A stretch of 12,895 bases of DNA from Bacillota bacterium (GTDB lineage Bacteria > Bacillota > Clostridia > Oscillospirales > Ethanoligenentaceae): contig JAEWAU010000007.1 of assembly GCA_023391535.1 (NCBI GenBank), positions 1-12,895 of the forward strand. The letters are read 5' to 3'. Position numbers and translations under genes: made by a program. Shown here in pieces: positions 6,785-12,895 of this stretch (position 1 is the first letter of the stretch; each line of letters starts with the position of its first letter). The notes beneath the pieces were generated by a model. It saw only the letters and a list, made by a program, of their open reading frames with translations. It was not told where the DNA came from and made no database searches.

Positions 6785-7783
6785 ATAAATGGCCGAATCC
6801 GGATCGAACCGGCGCGCCAGAGCGTTGGCGATCACCACCAGCACGAAACCCACCACCGACTGGTAGAGGCCGGCCGCCGTGGACATGCCGTAATCGCCCA
6901 GCGTGCGCATTGCGCGGAACACATAGGTATCGATGACGTCCGTTGTGGGAAACAGGAGGGAATTATCGCGCACCAGCGCGTAAATCATGCCAAAATCGCC
7001 GTTGAAAATGCGGCCGACCGCGAAAAGCGTGAGTAGGATTATGGTGCTTTTGAGCATGGGCAGCGTGATAAAGACGATTTTCTGGAGCCTGGTGGCACCG
7101 TCGATATCCGCGGCCTCGTAAATATCCTGCGAAATGCCCGCAATGGTGGCGGTATAGATGATCGAGCTGAAGCCCGCGTTCTGCCACAGCTTCATGATGA
7201 CGAGAATGCCCGTCCAGTACTGGGATTTCGAATAGAAGTCGACGCTCCTGCCTCCGAACAGTTTGAGCAGTTCGTTGATCAGGCCGGTGTCGGGGTTCAG
7301 GAAGGCCAGAAGGAAGAGCGCGATGATCGTCCAGGAAAGAAAGTGCGGGAAGATGACCACCGTCTGGGTTACCTTGACGAAGGCCTTGCTGCCCACCTCC
7401 GAAAGCATCAGCGCGATGGCGACGGATACGATCGTGCCGGTTACGATCCACAATACGTTAAGCCAGACGGTGTTGAACGTCGCGCGCAACACGTCGGGGC
7501 TGTTGAACAGGAACTGGAAATTCCGGAAGCCGATGAATTTGCTTCCCGCAATCCCCTTCATATAATCGAAGTTCTGAAACGCGATGACAAGGCCGTACAG
7601 GGGCACATAGCTGAAAAGCAGAAAAAACAGGATTCCGGGCACGGTCATCAGATACAAGTATTTGTTTTTGAATATTTCCTTTACGAAAACGGAACGCCGC
7701 CTTAAATATTGCGCCGGCGGCGTTCCGCTTGTCAAAGCCGGCATCCGCCCCGCCGCGTCTCGTTCGGGTGCTGTCACTCTCAT
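6782..7783 (-). CDS. ABC transporter permease, LplB type (carbohydrate)
   Basis: This 333-residue integral membrane protein is the partner half-channel of the sugar importer. The family core begins NKYLYLMTVPG (about 40-50), with a first helix near 43-70 and the EAA loop as EAADIDGATR (223-232). The ending ARRFDPDSAIY is typical. The N-terminus is about 30 residues longer and more basic than usual; no good start codon exists nearer to the conserved region. The ATG at 7783 has a closely spaced GGGAG upstream, and a GTG two codons later would be better spaced, so the exact start is uncertain. A 12-bp hairpin lies in codons 19-32. It is the first gene of the minus block, so the promoter should be in the divergent region upstream. 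Confidence 0.92.
   Translation of the reverse strand: MRVTAPERDAAGRMPALTSGTPPAQYLRRRSVFVKEIFKNKYLYLMTVPGILFFLLFSYVPLYGLVIAFQNFDYMKGIAGSKFIGFRNFQFLFNSPDVLRATFNTVWLNVLWIVTGTIVSVAIALMLSEVGSKAFVKVTQTVVIFPHFLSWTIIALFLLAFLNPDTGLINELLKLFGGRSVDFYSKSQYWTGILVIMKLWQNAGFSSIIYTATIAGISQDIYEAADIDGATRLQKIVFITLPMLKSTIILLTLFAVGRIFNGDFGMIYALVRDNSLLFPTTDVIDTYVFRAMRTLGDYGMSTAAGLYQSVVGFVLVVIANALARRFDPDSAIY
7690..7727 (-). promoter_or_regulatory. Terminator-like hairpin inside the 5' codons of permease 1
   Basis: A perfect 12-bp inverted repeat (arms 7690-7701 and 7716-7727) with a 14-base loop is followed on the minus strand by TTTTCG. It lies 56 bases after the assigned start and encodes part of the odd N-terminal extension. 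By form it could act as an attenuator or translation-linked control point of the transporter operon, or it could be an inserted repeat. Neither is shown. Confidence 0.5.
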
Positions 7784-7912
7784 CCACTCCCGCTCACAGT
7801 TTTTTGCCCGCGCCCGTGCGCATGGCCTCCCGTTTCCGGGGGCGTTCCCGCGGCGCAGCGCAACGGCCGGTTATTTCCTGCGGAAAACCCGCGAACGTCT
7901 CGGGCTGGATTT

Positions 7913-7941
7913 ATGGTATACTGAAAACGGCCTGCTCACAA
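7913..7941 (-). promoter_or_regulatory. Candidate promoter for the transporter operon
   Basis: On the minus strand a TTGTGA box (7936-7941) is followed after 17 bases by TACCAT (7913-7918), each matching four of six positions of the vegetative consensus. A start there would give a leader of about 125 bases before the permease 1 ATG. It overlaps the plus-strand candidate, so the two directions could compete. Confidence 0.3.
7914..7922 (+). promoter_or_regulatory. Candidate extended -10 promoter element for the regulator operon
   Basis: TGGTATACT matches an extended -10 element (TG-N-TATACT). No convincing -35 box is upstream. It would give a leader of about 170 bases. An alternative -10 (TATATT, 8049-8054) lies closer to the gene but also lacks a -35. 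Confidence 0.3.
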
Positions 7942-7949
7942 GGCGGAAG

Positions 7950-8060
7950 ATTTAACAATGTGGCGGAAATGCGGAAATCATACAATCGTTTATTTTAACG
8001 ATGAACGTAAAAATAACATTTCTAACATCCGCGCACGAAAAATTCTGTTATATTTAACAA
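7950..8060. promoter_or_regulatory. Repeated ATTTAACAA sites and small palindromes, candidate operators
   Basis: ATTTAACAA occurs exactly at 7950-7958 and 8052-8060, with a near copy ATTTTAACG at 7992-8000. Two of them are part of palindromes: TCGTT-N6-AACGA (7986-8001) and TGTTA-N4-TAACA (8046-8059). Spaced direct copies are the usual arrangement for AraC-family binding, so the neighbouring regulator is a natural candidate to bind here. Confidence 0.35.
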
Positions 8061-8099
8061 GGGGTATTTTCGCTCCACTCTCAAAGAGGAGGTATCGCC

Positions 8100-10409
8100 A
8101 TGGTGCGGGCAGCCCTTGGTATTTTCCGGCACCTGAAGCACAAAAAGCTTCTCAGACGCATCCTGCTCTCCTATTTTGTCCTGTCGTTCGCGCTTTTTTC
8201 CGTTTTTGCCGCCGTGCTCACCGCAACCTATTACAACAACGCCATCCAATACGCGGAAGAGGCGTCGCAGAACTCTATCAACCAGTCGTACCATACCGCA
8301 AATTTAACGCTTTCCTCCACATACAACAACTTTTATATCCTCTTCAATCAGAACGCAGACGTAAACAAGGCTTTGTACACGGTGCATTTCACGTTTTCGG
8401 ACATAACGGAAATCCACAACATCATTTCGCAGCAGACCTTTTCAAACTCCCTGGTGGATTCCATTTATATTTACAACCGCACGGCGGATAAACTGTTCTG
8501 CAACACCGAGGATTCGACACTCGCGAATTTCTACGACACCGATTTTACGGCCCGCTTCCGGAGCATGGCCGTCCAACACCAGACGTCCTACGTTCCCAGA
8601 AAAGAGGTGCTCGCGAACCACACGGAAAAAAACGTGATCACCATTTTCTACGCCAATTTCGACGCCGCCGGCGAAGCAGACTCGGTTATGGCCGTCAACC
8701 TGGACCAGAAGGCCTTTCAGCAGCTCGTGGCGGGCGGCACCTCGGGCAACATCAGCATTATCGACAGCGCCGGCAACGTGATTTCGGATCCCGACCCCGC
8801 TAAAATCAACACCAGCGCGAAAACATTTCCGTACTACCGCAAAATCAGCGAAAAAACCGCCAGCAGCGGATATCTGATCGACGACATCGGCGGCGCCAAA
8901 TATTTTATCTCTTTTTTTAAATTTCCCGGCCTCCGCTGGACCTTTATCGATACGATGGAGTACGGCAGCCTCCGGCAGAACACGCAAAAGGTCATTTTCT
9001 ACGCGCTGCTGCTCACAGCCGCCTTCCTCCTGCTCGGCATCGGCATCGCCGCGTTCTTCGCCTCCAGCATCTACAGCCCCGTTAGGAACCTCGTAACGGA
9101 GCTGGAATCCCGCGGAACCGACCAGGGCAAAAACGAAAGCGAGATGGATTATCTTTCCAATACCTTCCGCACGCTTTACGTCGAGCTGGAGGCGAACAAA
9201 TACCGGTACTCCGTGGGGAAGCGCACGGAGATCGAAACGAAAATTCTGAACGGCGAGCTGCTGGACGCGCACGAGGCCAACCGCGTTCTGGTCGGCTCGA
9301 TCTTCGACCGCCCCGATTCGGGCTATATTGTCCTGGTGCTGCGGTTCGACGATTTTTCCGAATTGAACGACGAGTACAACGCGGGCGACATTGCGCTGTT
9401 CAAATACGCCGTCGTCAACATTGCGGAGGAGCTGCTCGGCATCCGCTACCGGGCGAGCGCCGTACCAAACGGGCCCGATTACGTCAGCCTGATCGTCAGC
9501 GTCCCGGAAGACGGCGCGGACGTTTTCGGGTTCCTTGCGGACACCGCACGCGAAATTCAGAGGAACCTGAAGCAGCATTTCTCGCTTTCCCTCACCGTTG
9601 CGCTCGGGAAATTCGTCCCTTCCTTCGATAAAATCCACTTTTCCTATTCCTCGGCCGTGTACGCCTCCGGATACCGGCTGTTTCGGGGCAAGGGCGGCGT
9701 CATCCGGTACGACGCCATCCCGGAGGAGCCGGCCGCGCTGCAGTACCCCGACCGGGAAGAAAAGCTCCTGCTCAACGCCATCAAGCAAAAGGAGCTGAAA
9801 AAATCCGGCGTCGCGCTGCACGCCTTTTTGGGCGCGCTGCACAATTGCGACCCCGACGGCCTGCTGATCTCCGTTACACAGCTCGCGATGACGATCTCCA
9901 AAACTTTCTCGAACATCGATTCGCACACGTATGAAACGGGGGGCGTCAATTTCTCGACGCTCAGCGCCCGGCTGAAGGCCTGCGAAACGGTCGGGGATAT
10001 GGAGACGGTGCTGCAGAATGTCGTCGTTTCGGTGGTTGCGGCGCTGCAGGGCGGCGCAATGGAGAAAAAGCGCGAAACCACCGACGCCGTGCTGCGCTTT
10101 CTTGCCGGGCATTTTGCCGATTCCGAGCTGACGGTGGATAAGATAGCGGACAGCGTCGGGCTTTCGCCCAATTACCTGCGCGCCATCTTCAAGGAAGCGC
10201 AGGGCATCTCCCTCACCGATTACCTCACGGAGCTCCGCCTCGCGGAGGTCCGGCGCATGCTGGTGGAAACCGACCTTTCCGCAAGGGAGATTTCGCTCAA
10301 GGCCGGCTTCCCCGATAACCGCTATTTCTATGTGATCTTCAAAAAGAACGTCGGCTGCACCTCCGAGGAATACCGCAGCCGCCACAAAAAGCAGGGTGCG
10401 GAACGGTAG
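8100..10409 (+). CDS. AraC-family transcriptional regulator with membrane sensor domain
   Basis: This 769-residue one-component membrane regulator probably senses an extracellular sugar or a ligand-loaded protein and controls the adjacent genes. After a short basic N-terminus there is a membrane helix (about 21-43), a roughly 250-residue external region of Cache-like character, a second helix (about 298-322) running into a HAMP-like stretch, a middle region resembling the degenerate GGDEF-like part of such regulators, and a C-terminal AraC domain (about 662-765). Both helix-turn-helix units are visible (TVDKIADSVGLSPNYLRAIF and AREISLKAGFPDNRYFYVIF). The start ATG follows AGAGGAGG seven bases upstream. 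It is divergent from the transporter operon, and 37 bp separate it from the GH43 gene, so the two are probably co-transcribed. Autoregulation through the upstream repeats is plausible. Confidence 0.93.
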   Translation: MVRAALGIFRHLKHKKLLRRILLSYFVLSFALFSVFAAVLTATYYNNAIQYAEEASQNSINQSYHTANLTLSSTYNNFYILFNQNADVNKALYTVHFTFSDITEIHNIISQQTFSNSLVDSIYIYNRTADKLFCNTEDSTLANFYDTDFTARFRSMAVQHQTSYVPRKEVLANHTEKNVITIFYANFDAAGEADSVMAVNLDQKAFQQLVAGGTSGNISIIDSAGNVISDPDPAKINTSAKTFPYYRKISEKTASSGYLIDDIGGAKYFISFFKFPGLRWTFIDTMEYGSLRQNTQKVIFYALLLTAAFLLLGIGIAAFFASSIYSPVRNLVTELESRGTDQGKNESEMDYLSNTFRTLYVELEANKYRYSVGKRTEIETKILNGELLDAHEANRVLVGSIFDRPDSGYIVLVLRFDDFSELNDEYNAGDIALFKYAVVNIAEELLGIRYRASAVPNGPDYVSLIVSVPEDGADVFGFLADTAREIQRNLKQHFSLSLTVALGKFVPSFDKIHFSYSSAVYASGYRLFRGKGGVIRYDAIPEEPAALQYPDREEKLLLNAIKQKELKKSGVALHAFLGALHNCDPDGLLISVTQLAMTISKTFSNIDSHTYETGGVNFSTLSARLKACETVGDMETVLQNVVVSVVAALQGGAMEKKRETTDAVLRFLAGHFADSELTVDKIADSVGLSPNYLRAIFKEAQGISLTDYLTELRLAEVRRMLVETDLSAREISLKAGFPDNRYFYVIFKKNVGCTSEEYRSRHKKQGAER

Positions 10410-10446
10410 CACGTCCGCCGGGCCGGCCGGGAAAGGAATCTGCAAA

Positions 10447-11400
10447 ATGACGAAATTTAAAAGCGTATGCCTGCCAACCGACGACCACGGCGACCCCGTT
10501 CACGCCCACGGCGGGCAGATATCCGTATGGAACGGAACCTACTACTGGATCGGGGAAAATCGTACGGGTCGGAACAAGGTTTCCTGTTATTGCTCCGAGG
10601 ATCTGCAAAGCTGGCGCTTCTGCAACCATCTGCTGACGCTGGACAGCCCCGCCGAGCCGCACCCGTATGTGGTAACGGATCTGCGCCTCGGCGCGGAGGG
10701 GCATGCCGCGTGGATCGGGCAGGGCTGCAACATCGAGCGCCCCAAGGTGCTCTACTGCGAAAAAACCGGGCGGTTCGTGATGTGGATGCATTGGGAGGAG
10801 CCCGACAACTACGGAAAGGCCCGCTGCGCCGTTGCGGTATGCGACCGGATCGACGGCGCATACACCTATCTGGGGAGTTTTAATCCCATCGGGGAGATGT
10901 CGCGGGATTGCACTCTGTTTCTCGACGAGGACGGAAAAGCGTACTTCGTCTCCTCCTCGCGCGACAATCTGGACCTCCGTATCTACCGCCTGACGGAGGA
11001 TTTCCTGGGCATCGACCGGCTGGTCCGCGTTCTGTTTCCGGGCCAGCAGCAGGAGGCGCCCGTACTGTTCCGGCACGGCGGCCGGTATTTTCTGCTCACC
11101 TCCGGCTGCACGGGCTGGGCGCCGAACCAGAGCTCCTATTCCAGCGCGGCGCGGCTGGACGGCGACTGGGCGGCGCGCAAACCGCTGGGCAACCGCACGA
11201 CGTACCGCTCCCAGCCCACCTGGGTGCTGCCCGTTGCGGACGCGCGCACCGGGCGCACCGATTTCTGGTATATCGGGGACAGATGGGGCGGCGCGGGGGA
11301 AGCCTATTTCCAATCGGAATACGTGTTCCTTCCGCTGCGTTTCGGCCCCGATGGCGCGCTTTCCTTGGAATGGAGCGGCGAGGCGGAGCTTCGGCCCTAA
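10447..11400 (+). CDS. Glycoside hydrolase family 43, exo-beta-1,3-galactanase-like
   Basis: This 317-residue five-bladed beta-propeller enzyme resembles the GH43 group that contains exo-beta-1,3-galactanases, which remove galactose from the type II arabinogalactan backbone. Family blocks are AHGGQISVWNGTYYWIGEN (20-38), ERPKVLY (97-103), SRDCTLFLDEDGKAY (152-166), QEAPVLF (202-208), LTSGCTGWAPN (217-227) and YRSQPTWVLPV (253-263). Glu203 is the likely general acid and Asp154 the pKa modulator. The usual N-terminal Asp base of GH43 is not present; in this subgroup a Gln has been proposed to replace it, and Gln256 is a candidate. There is no signal peptide, so it should be cytoplasmic. The start ATG at 10447 is chosen over an in-frame ATG at 10396, which overlaps the regulator gene, because AAAGGA lies upstream at good spacing. 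Confidence 0.85.
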   Translation: MTKFKSVCLPTDDHGDPVHAHGGQISVWNGTYYWIGENRTGRNKVSCYCSEDLQSWRFCNHLLTLDSPAEPHPYVVTDLRLGAEGHAAWIGQGCNIERPKVLYCEKTGRFVMWMHWEEPDNYGKARCAVAVCDRIDGAYTYLGSFNPIGEMSRDCTLFLDEDGKAYFVSSSRDNLDLRIYRLTEDFLGIDRLVRVLFPGQQQEAPVLFRHGGRYFLLTSGCTGWAPNQSSYSSAARLDGDWAARKPLGNRTTYRSQPTWVLPVADARTGRTDFWYIGDRWGGAGEAYFQSEYVFLPLRFGPDGALSLEWSGEAELRP

Positions 11401-11427
11401 CGGCTGAACGGCCGTAAGGAGAATCGT

Positions 11428-11655
11428 ATGATCGAAAATCCCGTTTGGCGTGGGTTCCATCCAGACGGCAGCGTCTGCCGCGTGGGCGGCACGTTTTACA
11501 TCGCGGCCTCCACATTCGAATCGTGGCCCGGCATCTGCATCTACCGGCCGCAGGATCTGACGGGCTGGGAGCCGGCCTCCCGGCCCGTGTGCATAAAAAA
11601 ATCCGTATCAAAACCCATGCATAAAGATTTTGATACGGATTTTATCTGTTTTTGA
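11428..11655 (+). pseudogene. Truncated GH43 (beta-xylosidase-like) N-terminal fragment
   Basis: The first 54 or so residues match the start of GH43 enzymes of the beta-xylosidase/arabinofuranosidase type: NPVWRGFHPDGSVCRVG, with the probable catalytic base Asp13, then FYIAASTFESWPGICIY and DLTGWEP. Full-length relatives have roughly 300 to 550 residues. Here the similarity stops near 11590 and the frame continues for about 20 codons through a hairpin to a TGA. The gene has a good ribosome binding site (AAGGAG) 27 bp after the upstream GH43, so it was the next gene in the operon before being cut off. No remainder is found downstream, where a convergent gene begins. A propeller lacking four blades cannot be active. 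Confidence 0.8.
11595..11643. terminator. Hairpin terminator within the truncated GH43 frame, probably bidirectional
   Basis: A perfect 16-bp inverted repeat (arms 11598-11613 and 11628-11643) surrounds a 14-base loop. On the minus strand it ends in seven T (four of them in the stem); on the plus strand the stem ends in TTTT, and a second T5 run follows a few bases later. It is AT-rich, unlike the surrounding sequence. It lies between convergent transcription units and can stop both. Confidence 0.75.
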
Positions 11656-11670
11656 ATCGGATATCAGTAT

Positions 11671-11716
11671 AAAAGCGGGAGCAGCCGCAGCGCACGCCGC
11701 GGCGGTTCCCGCTTTT
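11671..11716. terminator. GC-rich bidirectional intrinsic terminator
   Basis: The arms 11671-11688 and 11699-11716 form an 18-bp stem with one mismatch and one G-T pair around a 10-base loop; AAAA begins and TTTT ends the hairpin on either strand. It sits 22 bp past the GH88 stop codon and serves that gene on the minus strand; with the hairpin at 11598-11643 it separates the convergent operons. Confidence 0.8.
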
Positions 11717-11738
11717 GGTGCACAAGGGTGCCGCACCC

Positions 11739-12845
11739 TCAGAACAGCCCGTTTCCGCCGCAAAGCCGGATCAGCGCCTCCACAAAGAAATAATCGCCGT
11801 AGATGAGCGACGTTTTGAGGCCTTCCGGGTCCTTTTCGTGAAAGGCGACGCAGCCCTGCCCGAGCAGCGCCTCGTCGTTTTCCCAATCCGTGTAGTTTTC
11901 GTACAGGGAGTTGACGATTTTGCGCGCGGCGGCTTCATAGGCCGCCCCGCCGGCGGGGCCTTCCAGTTTTGCCAGCAGCGCGAGCCCGCTCGCCGCGCAG
12001 GCGGCCGCGCTGGTGTCGCGGTATAGGTTTTTCTCTACGGGCGCTTTGAAGTCGGCGTAGGGCACAAAATCGTCGGGAAGGTGCGAAACGAAGAAGTTGG
12101 CCACGCGCTCCGCCGTATGCAGAAAATCCTCCCGGCCAGTATAGCCCGCACTGAGCGCAAAGCCGTAAAGCGCCCACGCCGCGCCCCGGCTCCACGCGGA
12201 GTTCGCGTCGTACCCCTGCCCGCCGAGATTTTCGACGTATGCGCCGGTGGCCGCGTCGAACACGCAGATATGCTTCGCGGAACCATCGGGATAGATGAAA
12301 TGGTTCATCGCCATTTCGGCGTGCGCCTGCGCGATGTTGGCGTAATGCGGGTCCTTCTGGTAATCCGAGGCCCAGTACAGGATGGCGAGGTTCATCATGC
12401 AGTCGATAATGGCCCAGCCCTCGCGGCCGCTCTCGTTCCAGGCGCGGATATACGAGCCTTTGGGGTTGAAGCGCGAGGCGAGAACGGCCGCCGCCTTCAT
12501 GCCCCGCCGTGCGGATTCCTCGCTGCCCGTGAGCTTGTAATCCGCCACCGCCGTAAGGTGCCACATAAAGCCAACGTCGTGGTTGAGCTTCCAGAAGTCC
12601 CGCAGGGCGGCGTCCAGTTTCTTTTCCGTGCCCTCCGCCCATTCCCGGTATTCGGCTTTGGGGTTCTGCGTATACGCAAGCCACAGCAGTCCCCCCCAGA
12701 ACCCGTTCGTCCACCAGTCGATCTCGTGCTCGCGGCTGTCGAACCGGCCGCCGGACGTACGGTACGGAATGCCGTCCCGTACACGCCGGGCGGTTTTGTC
12801 CACCTTTTGCAGCGCGCCTGCCAGAATATCCTGTATCTCTTCCAT
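11739..12845 (-). CDS. GH88 unsaturated glucuronyl hydrolase
   Basis: This 368-residue (alpha/alpha)6-barrel enzyme hydrates and cleaves the 4,5-unsaturated uronic acid that polysaccharide lyases leave at the non-reducing end of oligosaccharides. Family motifs are WWTNGFWGGLLWL (44-56), NHDVGFMWHL (88-97) and GWAIIDCMMNLAILYWAS (143-160). Asp90 and Asp148 correspond to the two catalytic Asp residues described for Bacillus unsaturated glucuronyl hydrolase, and GYDANSAWSRGAAWALYGF (211-229) is the typical later helix. The HDVGF pattern favours GH88 over GH105. No signal peptide is visible, so it should be cytoplasmic. The start is the ATG at 12845, preceded by AGGGGGG at suitable distance; a longer frame would need a TTG at 12866. 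It is convergent to the GH43 genes, and its promoter lies beyond the window. Confidence 0.92.
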   Translation of the reverse strand: MEEIQDILAGALQKVDKTARRVRDGIPYRTSGGRFDSREHEIDWWTNGFWGGLLWLAYTQNPKAEYREWAEGTEKKLDAALRDFWKLNHDVGFMWHLTAVADYKLTGSEESARRGMKAAAVLASRFNPKGSYIRAWNESGREGWAIIDCMMNLAILYWASDYQKDPHYANIAQAHAEMAMNHFIYPDGSAKHICVFDAATGAYVENLGGQGYDANSAWSRGAAWALYGFALSAGYTGREDFLHTAERVANFFVSHLPDDFVPYADFKAPVEKNLYRDTSAAACAASGLALLAKLEGPAGGAAYEAAARKIVNSLYENYTDWENDEALLGQGCVAFHEKDPEGLKTSLIYGDYFFVEALIRLCGGNGLF

Positions 12846-12895
12846 CGTAAGCCCCCCTGTTTCCAAAAGCGCGGGTGCCGCGGCCGGATGCCCGC

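Larger units (their letters stand above)
7784..8099. other. Divergent regulatory region between transporter operon and regulator gene
   Basis: This 316-bp stretch has no gene. It separates the minus-strand transporter operon from the plus-strand regulator and should carry the promoters for both. The half nearest the regulator is distinctly AT-rich compared with the surroundings and holds the repeats and promoter candidates listed separately. Confidence 0.7.

Noticed and set aside
8442..10445. A 667-codon minus-strand frame opposite the AraC regulator
   Set aside because: Antisense to a protein with clear membrane helices and AraC helix-turn-helix motifs; no family similarity of its own.
10396..10446. 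Earlier ATG for the GH43 gene overlapping the regulator's end
   Set aside because: The added residues are not GH43-like, and the ATG at 10447 has an AAAGGA site and begins the conserved part.
12846..12866. Longer GH88 start at a TTG codon
   Set aside because: It would place the G-rich ribosome binding site inside the coding sequence; the ATG at 12845 is well spaced from it.
1..12895. CRISPR arrays, tRNAs, rRNAs, riboswitches, toxin-antitoxin or defence genes
   Set aside because: I looked for regularly spaced repeats, tRNA-like cloverleaf sequences and relevant protein motifs on both strands and saw none that I could support.

Overview
The window looks like part of a GC-rich, spore-forming Clostridia-type Firmicute, probably Oscillospiraceae-like. 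The evidence is a CotJC-type manganese catalase remnant, strong GGAGG-type ribosome binding sites, LplB/LplC (YtcP)-type sugar permeases with a long lipoprotein binding protein, and an AraC regulator fused to a membrane sensor. This placement is inferred from gene style; no marker gene is present.

Layout. Bases 1-40 are a G-run/C-run low-complexity stretch. A 5'-truncated cotJC (79-600, minus) is followed by about 280 bases without a convincing gene, which hold a plus-oriented terminator-like hairpin. A long minus-strand block then reads, in transcription order, from 7783 down to 883: permease 1, permease 2, sugar-binding lipoprotein, strong terminator, nitrilase-family amidohydrolase, weaker terminator, GH31 glycosidase. 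An 81-bp element with inverted ends and a 3-bp target duplication lies between the two permease genes. A 316-bp divergent regulatory region (7784-8099) separates this block from a plus-strand block: AraC-family sensor-regulator, GH43 galactanase-like enzyme and a truncated GH43. This block meets a convergent GH88 unsaturated glucuronyl hydrolase (11739-12845, minus) across two tandem hairpin terminators.

How the genes fit together. This reads as a glycan oligosaccharide uptake and breakdown locus. An extracellular ligand is probably sensed by the regulator's external domain, and the binding lipoprotein and two permeases import an oligosaccharide. The ATPase is not encoded here, as is common for this transporter type. 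The GH31, GH43 and GH88 enzymes all lack visible signal peptides, so they probably act in the cytoplasm. A GH43 resembling exo-beta-1,3-galactanases together with a GH88 enzyme would suit a galactan carrying acidic (glucuronate) decorations, such as type II arabinogalactan, but the substrate is an inference. The nitrilase-family gene is an unusual member. I found no CRISPR array, tRNA, rRNA or intact transposase, and no clearly novel defence or genetic system. The most unusual signals are the small inverted-repeat element, the hairpin inside the first permease's N-terminal codons, and the two truncated genes.
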